Assembly: GCA_947456315.1 (NCBI GenBank)
Contig: CANGRU010000153.1
Span: 1 to 5,094, forward strand
Direction of reading: 5' to 3'
Length of the DNA stretch: 5,094 nt
From: Beijerinckiaceae bacterium
GTDB taxonomy: Bacteria; Pseudomonadota; Alphaproteobacteria; Rhizobiales; Beijerinckiaceae
Made by a program: the position numbers and the translations under genes. The notes beneath the pieces were generated by a model. It had not been told where the DNA came from. It saw only the letters and a program-made list of their open reading frames with translations, and ran no database searches. Shown piece after piece: positions 1 through 3,371 of the stretch; within the stretch, counting starts at the first letter, position 1, and the number at the start of each line of letters is the position of its first letter.

Positions 1-431
1 ACATTGGAGCGGCGACCATCTTCACGCGCACGGAAACCGACTTCCGTCGAGTTGCGATCGGTCACCTGCAATTTCTGCACAGCACCAATCGGCGCAGGCC
101 AATTGTAATTGAGGCCGGACGTTGTCTTGGCATCATAGCGGCCAAAGATCATGTTGAGACCGACTTCGTTCGGGCCGACGGTGTAAAAACCGCTCGCCAA
201 CCAAGCTGCGACCGCAAGGCCTGCAAACAGCACCATGCCGCGCGCACCACCGGTGCCGCCGGGCATTGCCTGCATGAATTTTTCCTGAGAGCGCCGCAGA
301 AGCTCTTCAAGATCGGGGGGCACGCCATTGCCGCCCCCGCCGCCATTGCCACCGCCTGATGGTCCTTGACCCCAAGGCCCCTTGGGGCCGGGCTTCCACG
401 GGCCGCCGCCGGTCTGATTGTTCCACGGCAT
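1..431 (-). CDS. hflK: HflK, FtsH protease modulator (N-terminal part)
   Basis: Partial gene: 143 complete codons from an ATG at 429-431, cut by the left window edge. HflK pairs with HflC to form a large cage in the inner membrane around the AAA protease FtsH and modulates its access to membrane substrates. The visible protein has the family layout: a Gly/Pro/Trp/Asn-rich tail (residues 1-36, starting MPWNNQTGGGPW), the PPDLEELLRR segment (38-47), a single hydrophobic membrane segment (about 66-82), then the start of the SPFH/Band-7 domain (FYTVGPNEVGLNMIFGRY, 82-99). E. coli HflK opens similarly with a Gly-rich tail and a PPDLDD segment. The start is supported by GAGGAG at 439-444, 7 nt upstream. 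It lies 73 bp downstream of the DHFR gene on the same strand; hflC is expected beyond the left edge but is not visible. Identification is firm; the C-terminal two thirds are unseen. Confidence 0.95.
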   Translation of the reverse strand, partial: MPWNNQTGGGPWKPGPKGPWGQGPSGGGNGGGGGNGVPPDLEELLRRSQEKFMQAMPGGTGGARGMVLFAGLAVAAWLASGFYTVGPNEVGLNMIFGRYDAKTTSGLNYNWPAPIGAVQKLQVTDRNSTEVGFRAREDGRRSN

Positions 432-470
432 AAAATGTCTCCTCGGTTCGGCTTTGCGCCGCTTGGATCT

Positions 471-499
471 CAGCTAAGCACGCGAAGGGGTGTTTTCAA
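471..499 (-). promoter_or_regulatory. possible hflK promoter
   Basis: In the 73-bp gap between the DHFR gene and hflK, the minus strand reads TTGAAA (494-499), a 17-nt spacer, then TAGCTG (471-476). The -35 is one base from TTGACA but the -10 is poor. It would allow hflK(C) to be transcribed apart from thyA-DHFR. The leader that follows also contains a small 4-bp hairpin, CGGC/GCCG at 449-461. This is pattern matching only; read-through from the upstream genes is equally possible. Confidence 0.25.
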
Positions 500-504
500 C
501 GCAC

Positions 505-1032
505 TCATCGCCCGTTTGTGATCCGTTGGTAACTGACAAAAGCGTAATCGGCCTCATCTCCGGCCTCGGGACGGCGCAAATGGGCCTCCCGGGCGCTCTC
601 GCGCCATTCTTTCGGGTCGAGCGGAGGGAACAGGGCATCCCCTTCCGGCGCCAGATCGACCTCGGTCCATTCGATACGGTCCGCCTGTGGCAGGAGCTGG
701 CGGTAGATCTCGCCCCCGCCCACCACCGTGATCTCGGAGGCCCCCATGCGCTCTGCGGCCGCTTGGGCCAGCGCCAGGGCGCCCGCAAGATCCCGGGCAA
801 CCTGCACGCCCTCGTGACGCCAACCGGCATCACGCGTGACAACAATGGTCTCGCGTCCGGGCAGAGGTCTGCCAATCGAGTCGAATGTCTTACGGCCCAT
901 AATCATGGGCTTGCCCATGGTGAGCGCCTTGAAGCGCTTCAAATCACCCGACAAACGCCACAGCAGCTTGTTATCGCCGCCGATCACACCGTTCTTGGCA
1001 ACAGCCACGATAAAAATAAGCGGCAGGGACAT
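505..1032 (-). CDS. folA: Dihydrofolate reductase
   Basis: Complete 175-aa type I chromosomal DHFR, which reduces dihydrofolate to tetrahydrofolate with NADPH in the cytoplasm. Family landmarks are all present: VAVAKNGVIGGDN (9-21), the substrate helix with acidic catalytic Asp30 (E. coli Asp27) and Phe34 (E. coli Phe31), GRKTFDSIGRPLPGR (46-60) with Arg60 matching the folate-binding Arg57, the nucleotide-binding VVGGGEIY (103-110), and WTEVD (122-126) with the conserved Thr. The Met20-loop segment reads KLLWRLSGD rather than the usual xxPWxLPxD, so E. coli Pro21 is Leu24 here and Pro25 is Ser28. The ATG at 1030-1032 is preceded by a good GAAGGA (1039-1044 on this strand), 6 nt from the start. 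It lies 15 bp after thyA, so co-transcription is very likely, and the two enzymes form the dTMP/folate cycle. The gene is called folA or dfrA in different genomes. No sign of a mobile dfr cassette. Confidence 0.95.
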   Translation of the reverse strand: MSLPLIFIVAVAKNGVIGGDNKLLWRLSGDLKRFKALTMGKPMIMGRKTFDSIGRPLPGRETIVVTRDAGWRHEGVQVARDLAGALALAQAAAERMGASEITVVGGGEIYRQLLPQADRIEWTEVDLAPEGDALFPPLDPKEWRESAREAHLRRPEAGDEADYAFVSYQRITNGR

Positions 1033-1047
1033 GCTGTGTCCTTCAAT

Positions 1048-1842
1048 TCAAACCGCCACAGGCGCCTTGATGGCGGGATGAGGATCGTATCCCTCGATGG
1101 CAATATGCTCGAAACGGAAGTCGAACAGGCTCTTCACCGATGGATCGAGCACAAGTTTCGGCAAGGGGCGCGGCTCGCGCGACAATTGCAAATGTGTCTG
1201 CTCCATATGGTTGGAATAGAGATGTGCATCACCGAATGTGTGCACGAAATCACCCACCGCAAGACCCGTTGCCTGCGCCACCATATGCGTCAGCAAAGCG
1301 TAACTGGCGATGTTGAAGGGCACGCCCAGAAACACGTCAGCCGAACGCTGGTAGAGCTGGCACGACAATTTGCCGTCCGCGACATAGAATTGGAACAGGC
1401 AATGGCAAGGCGCGAGTTTCATCTTGTCGATGTCGGCGACATTCCAGGCCGAGATGATCAGGCGGCGTGAATCGGGGTTGCGCTTGATCTCTTCGATCAG
1501 CCAGGACATCTGATCGCGGGTTTTGCCATCAGCGCCCTCCCAGGAGCGCCATTGCTTGCCATAGACAGGGCCCAGATCGCCATTGGCATCGGCCCATTCA
1601 TCCCAGATCGAGACGCCATTCTCTTTCAGATAGGCAATGTTGGTGTCGCCCGCGATGAACCAGAGCAGTTCATGAATGATCGAGCGCAGATGCAGCTTCT
1701 TGGTCGTGACCAAAGGGAAGCCCTGACTCAGGTCAAAGCGCATCTGATGGCCGAACACCGACACAGTGCCGGTGCCCGTGCGGTCGGATTTGGCCACACC
1801 TTCGGTCAGAATGCGGCGGAGGAGATCTTGATACTGGCGCAT
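1048..1842 (-). CDS. thyA: Thymidylate synthase
   Basis: Complete thymidylate synthase of 264 aa, the same length as E. coli ThyA, to which it can be aligned from memory without gaps. It methylates dUMP to dTMP using 5,10-methylene-tetrahydrofolate and releases dihydrofolate, the substrate of the DHFR encoded 15 bp downstream. Visible landmarks: phosphate-binding DRTGTG (20-25, Arg21), [28 protein letters not shown], the nucleophile Cys146 in [27 protein letters not shown] (dUMP contacts Arg166, Asp169, Asn177), HLYSNHMEQ, and the C-terminal IKAPVAV tail that closes over the active site. I prefer the ATG at 1840-1842 because it matches the family length. An in-frame GTG at 1852-1854 would add MTRL. 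Neither start has a convincing Shine-Dalgarno; the only purine-rich patch is a GGA at 1857-1861 on the minus strand. The gene diverges from ssrA. Confidence 0.96.
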   Translation of the reverse strand: MRQYQDLLRRILTEGVAKSDRTGTGTVSVFGHQMRFDLSQGFPLVTTKKLHLRSIIHELLWFIAGDTNIAYLKENGVSIWDEWADANGDLGPVYGKQWRSWEGADGKTRDQMSWLIEEIKRNPDSRRLIISAWNVADIDKMKLAPCHCLFQFYVADGKLSCQLYQRSADVFLGVPFNIASYALLTHMVAQATGLAVGDFVHTFGDAHLYSNHMEQTHLQLSREPRPLPKLVLDPSVKSLFDFRFEHIAIEGYDPHPAIKAPVAV

Positions 1843-1855
1843 GAGGCGTGTCACG

Positions 1856-1950
1856 AATCCGGCTTGGGCAGGCTCAGCGCCCGCTCTCAGGGGCGGAAAT
1901 TACCCCCTTCGACCACCCGCAGGGAAGGCAGCGCCCCAATTCGGCTTGGG
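1856..1950. repeat. 13-bp imperfect direct repeat upstream of thyA
   Basis: AATCCGGCTTGGG (1856-1868) and AATTCGGCTTGGG (1938-1950) differ at one base and are spaced 82 bp start to start. A shorter CAGCGCCC also recurs at 1875-1882 and 1929-1936. One copy touches the thyA start region and the other lies in the middle of the divergent promoter region. They could be a paired operator, a relic of a local duplication, or chance; nothing in the sequence names a binding protein. Confidence 0.4.
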
Positions 1951-1981
1951 AAAACATCTTCACCCCAGAGGGTTCCGCCCC

Positions 1982-2010
1982 TTTCGCGCGGGGGCATGAG
2001 CCCCTATATT
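1982..2010 (+). promoter_or_regulatory. candidate ssrA promoter
   Basis: TATATT at 2005-2010 is a good -10 hexamer in an otherwise GC-rich region. A start 6-7 nt downstream falls at about 2016-2017, directly before the 5' hairpin of the acceptor piece, and gives an acceptor RNA of about 82 nt. The -35 is weak (TTTCGC at 1982-1987, 17-nt spacer). The spacer contains the GGGGC/GCCCC inverted repeat, whose role is unknown. The assignment rests mainly on position. Confidence 0.45.
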
Positions 2011-2016
2011 CAAAAA

Positions 2017-2098
2017 GCCGTCGCAAGACGGATATGGCGATAAATGGACTCCGTAATAAACCATCCGGACCCGGGGGCGGTACCCGGCGCCTCCACCA
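2017..2098 (+). ncRNA. ssrA: tmRNA acceptor piece
   Basis: This piece carries the alanine-accepting end. It starts with a compact hairpin CCGTC-GCAA-GACGG (2018-2031) closed by a GNRA-type tetraloop. Its T arm is CCGGG (2071-2075), a 7-nt loop GGCGGTA (2076-2082) and CCCGG (2083-2087), followed by the 3' acceptor strand CGCCTCC and ACCA. The T loop does not match the usual TTCRANN. The inferred length is about 82 nt. The genomically encoded CCA is followed at once by the spacer to be removed. Confidence 0.85.
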
Positions 2099-2128
2099 GA
2101 GCCAGTTGGAAGACCGGCTGGCTGTGGC
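2099..2128 (+). other. excised tmRNA spacer with 10-bp hairpin
   Basis: These 30 nt separate the CCA end of the acceptor piece from the GGGGG start of the coding piece and must be removed to give the two mature RNAs. Positions 2100-2109 pair with 2114-2123 (AGCCAG/CTGGCT plus four inner pairs, two of them G-U) around an AAGA tetraloop. Stacked on the acceptor stem, this would form one long helix, a plausible shape for tRNA-type processing enzymes such as RNase P at the GGGGG side; which enzymes act here is inference. Confidence 0.8.
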
Positions 2129-2335
2129 GGGGGCGAAATAGGATCGACGGGGGCGTAAAGGGTGATCTTTTGCTCGGCATGATACCGCCGTTATCGGGTC
2201 AAACCTTATAGTTGCCAATGACAACTATGCTCCGGTTGCCGTCGCAGCGTAAGCTGTGCCGTCTCCGGTACTCAAGTCCTAGGGGGTAGCACTTCTAGGC
2301 GGGGCTCGGAGGCGCCTGGCAACAGAAGCCTCCAC
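2129..2335 (+). ncRNA. ssrA: tmRNA coding piece
   Basis: This piece starts with the 5' acceptor strand GGGGGCG and the D-loop region, runs through a GC-rich segment suited to pseudoknot 1 (about 2175-2200), then the tag frame. After the tag come a CCTAG/CTAGG stem (2278-2282 with 2295-2299) and the GGAGGC/GCCTCC hairpin (2308-2313 with 2328-2333) that probably forms its 3' end. Its inferred length of about 207 nt is in the range I recall for two-piece tmRNAs. The GGAGGC hairpin is followed only by a loose T-rich stretch, so a classic terminator is not evident before sspB. Confidence 0.85.
2214..2252 (+). other. ssrA: tmRNA proteolysis-tag reading frame
   Basis: The resume codon is GCC at 2214-2216, preceded by TATAGTT, and the frame encodes ANDNYAPVAVAA followed by TAA (2250-2252). 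With the alanine carried by tmRNA the full tag is AANDNYAPVAVAA. The first half (AANDNY) matches the SspB-binding half of alphaproteobacterial tags such as Caulobacter AANDNFAEEFAVAA, and the last residues (AVAA) match the hydrophobic end recognised by ClpX. The middle differs: Pro-Val stands where Caulobacter has Glu-Glu-Phe, and the tag is one residue shorter. Confidence 0.93.
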
Positions 2336-2365
2336 TTAATTCTTGAAGGTGTTCTGGACGTCAGC

Positions 2366-2896
2366 ATGGCCAACGATCTCATCCGCTACGATCTTCTTGT
2401 TCAAGACGCACTTCGCGGCGCTGTGCGCAAAGTCATGAGCGAAGCGGCCAAAGAAGGCCTGCCGGGCGAACATCATTTCTACATCACCTTCCGCACCCAT
2501 GCGCCGGGCGTGCGCCTGTCGACCGCCATGCGTGAACAATATCCCGATGTGATGACCATCATCCTGCAACATCAGTTCTGGGATTTGTCAGTCACCGAAC
2601 ATAATTTCGAAGTCGGCCTGTCCTTCCGCAATGTGCCCGAGCGCCTGCTTGTGCCGTTTGATGCGGTGACAGAATTCTATGACCCCTCGGTGCAATTCGG
2701 CCTGAAGTTCGAAGTCGAAGATCCGGCACCCGAAGATGGCGCCAATGATCTGGCACCCGCAGAGGCCGCAGACGGTCCGCTGGTATTTGCGCCCACCGAA
2801 GCCCGCAAGGACACGCCTGCCGATGCAGCCGCCGCGCTGGCTGATGCCGAGCCCGGCAAAGTCGTGTCGATCGACGCGTTTCGCAAAAAGCACTGA
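2366..2896 (+). CDS. sspB: SspB, ClpXP adaptor for ssrA-tagged proteins
   Basis: 176-aa alpha-type SspB. SspB is a dimeric cytoplasmic adaptor that binds the tag added by tmRNA and tethers the substrate to the ClpX unfoldase. Residues 1-118 form the substrate-binding domain, opening with DLIRYDLLVQDALRGAVRKV and containing LPGEHHFYITF (32-42), LQHQFWDLSV (67-76), FEVGLSF (81-87) and VPFDAVTEFYDPSVQFGLKF (96-115). Residues 119-163 are an Ala/Pro/acidic flexible linker. The tail VVSIDAFRKKH (166-176) is the conserved ClpX-binding module of alpha SspB. The ATG fits the family N-terminus; the nearest Shine-Dalgarno is GGA at 2356-2358, with GAAGG (2345-2349) rather far. It begins about 30 bp after the tmRNA gene on the same strand, so read-through or a promoter inside ssrA must drive it. 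The next gene follows after 11 bp. Confidence 0.95.
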   Translation: MANDLIRYDLLVQDALRGAVRKVMSEAAKEGLPGEHHFYITFRTHAPGVRLSTAMREQYPDVMTIILQHQFWDLSVTEHNFEVGLSFRNVPERLLVPFDAVTEFYDPSVQFGLKFEVEDPAPEDGANDLAPAEAADGPLVFAPTEARKDTPADAAAALADAEPGKVVSIDAFRKKH

Positions 2897-2907
2897 ACAC
2901 CAAGCCA

Positions 2908-3096
2908 ATGGGCGAGATCGTCAATCTCCGCATGGCCCGCAAGCGCAAGGCGCGCGCCCAGACAGAGCGCGCGGCTGAGCAAAACCGCATCACCTTTGGC
3001 CGCACCAAACAGGAACGCGCTATGACGCAGGCCGAGCGCGATCTGGCAGCCAGGCAATTGGATGCGCATCGGCGCGACACGGACAAGCCCGAATGA
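2908..3096 (+). CDS. DUF4169 family small basic protein
   Basis: 62-aa protein rich in Arg, Lys, Ala and Glu, with the family pattern IVNLRMARKRKARA (4-17), EQNRITFGRTKQER (24-37) and a C-terminal LDAHRRD (51-57). It looks like a single, highly charged helical protein without membrane segment or signal peptide. The family has no assigned function that I know of. It starts 11 bp after sspB and its stop overlaps the start of the RHH gene (ATGA at 3093-3096), so the three genes are very likely one transcript with translational coupling. No clear Shine-Dalgarno precedes the ATG. The basic surface would suit nucleic-acid binding, but that is only inference. Confidence 0.85.
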   Translation: MGEIVNLRMARKRKARAQTERAAEQNRITFGRTKQERAMTQAERDLAARQLDAHRRDTDKPE

Positions 3097-3329
3097 GTGA
3101 CGCACCAGTGCGCATCGTCAAACATTCACTCATGATCGCAGGCCACCGCACATCCATTTCTCTGGAAGATGTTTTTTGGAGCGAGCTGAAAGCCTGCGCG
3201 GCGAACCGCAATATGTCACTGGCGGGTCTGGTGACAGAAATCGATTCCACGCGCCAAGGCGCCAATTTATCCTCAGCAATCCGCGTCTATTTGTTCCATC
3301 GCGCCAAGGCGCAAACAGCCACGCCCTGA
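3093..3329 (+). CDS. Ribbon-helix-helix (RHH_4) domain protein
   Basis: 78-aa protein with one RHH_4-type domain. The segment IVKHSLMIAGHRTSISLEDVFWSELKACAANRNMSLAGLVTEID (8-51) gives the beta ribbon (HRTSISL), helix A (EDVFWSELKACAANR) and helix B (SLAGLVTEID), followed by NLSSAIRVYLFHR (58-70). RHH proteins usually bind DNA as dimers through the ribbon, with residues such as Arg19, Ser21 and Ser23 facing the groove. Family members are common in Alphaproteobacteria but lack a well-known target; some are misannotated as aryl-sulfate sulfotransferase. The start overlaps the stop of the DUF4169 gene by ATGA and has no strong ribosome binding site, so it probably relies on coupling. It may regulate this operon or a distant gene; the sequence does not decide. 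Confidence 0.87.
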   Translation: MSDAPVRIVKHSLMIAGHRTSISLEDVFWSELKACAANRNMSLAGLVTEIDSTRQGANLSSAIRVYLFHRAKAQTATP

Positions 3330-3334
3330 TGGGA

Positions 3335-3371
3335 GCCAAGCCTGAGGCCTAACGCGGCCGCTTGGCATTTT
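3335..3371 (+). terminator. candidate terminator of the sspB operon
   Basis: GCCAAGC (3335-3341) pairs with GCTTGGC (3360-3366). Inside, GGCC (3346-3349) pairs with GGCC (3356-3359) around TAACGC, with a CTGA bulge on the left side. The stem is followed on the + strand by ATTTTG, a short T tract; the minus strand has no T tract after the stem. It therefore suits termination of the rightward sspB-DUF4169-RHH transcript. It starts 5 bp after the RHH stop and overlaps the last codons and stop of the convergent AsmA-like gene. Confidence 0.5.

Larger units (their letters stand above)
1843..2016. other. non-coding divergent region thyA / ssrA
   Basis: A 174-bp stretch between the thyA start and the inferred tmRNA precursor start. 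No coding sequence is convincing here. It must carry the thyA promoter (reading left) and the ssrA promoter (reading right), although no strong minus-strand -35/-10 pair is visible. It contains a 13-bp direct repeat with one mismatch (see separate entry), a GGGG/CCCC inverted pair at 1890-1906, and a 5-bp hairpin GGGGC-ATGA-GCCCC at 1991-2004 immediately before the candidate ssrA -10 box. Confidence 0.6.
2017..2335 (+). ncRNA. ssrA: Two-piece (permuted) tmRNA precursor
   Basis: tmRNA rescues ribosomes stalled on broken messages: alanine-charged tmRNA enters the A site, then its own short frame is translated to add a degradation tag. Here the gene is circularly permuted, as known for Alphaproteobacteria: the CCA-ending acceptor part comes first and the GGGG-starting part second. 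Direct evidence: GGGGGCG (2129-2135) pairs fully with CGCCTCC (2088-2094), including the G3-U pair that marks alanine identity; ACCA follows at 2095-2098; GGATCGACGGGGGCGTAAAG at 2141-2160 is the conserved tmRNA D-loop region; and the tag frame lies at 2214-2252. Both termini are inferred: the 5' end from the -10 box and the first hairpin, the 3' end from the GGAGGC/GCCTCC hairpin (2308-2333). The identification is secure; ends are good to perhaps 10 nt. Confidence 0.95.

Noticed and set aside
319..420. GC-rich repetitive stretch near the start of hflK as a DNA repeat element
   Set aside because: It is the coding sequence of the Gly/Pro-rich N-terminal tail of HflK; the repetition follows from glycine codons.
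490..1470. A long + strand open frame (326 codons) opposite the DHFR and thyA genes
   Set aside because: It is antisense to two certain enzymes, spans their intergenic gap, shows no recognisable domain, and is explained by the lack of stops opposite GC-rich coding DNA.
1552..2043. A + strand open frame of 163 codons running from inside thyA toward ssrA
   Set aside because: It lies antisense to thyA and ends inside the tmRNA acceptor piece, with no domain and no plausible ribosome binding site.
2071..2098. The CCGGG T arm plus CGCCTCCACCA looked at first like the 3' end of an ordinary tRNA gene
   Set aside because: No anticodon arm precedes it; the matching acceptor strand GGGGGCG lies downstream and is followed by the tmRNA D-loop sequence and tag frame, which identifies permuted ssrA.
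1874..2224. A minus-strand open frame of 116 codons across the divergent region
   Set aside because: It runs antisense through the acceptor piece and into the tag frame of ssrA; its translation is low-complexity and matches nothing I recognise.
2308..2333. GGAGGC/GCCTCC hairpin as a strong intrinsic terminator before sspB
   Set aside because: It is followed by ACTTAATTC rather than a T run, and its loop contains the GGCAACAGAAGCC pattern I associate with the 3' part of alphaproteobacterial tmRNA, so I treat it as part of the RNA.
2592..3125. Minus-strand open frames of 106-177 codons opposite sspB and the DUF4169 gene
   Set aside because: They are shadows of well-identified + strand genes and have Arg/Ala/Cys-rich translations without family features.
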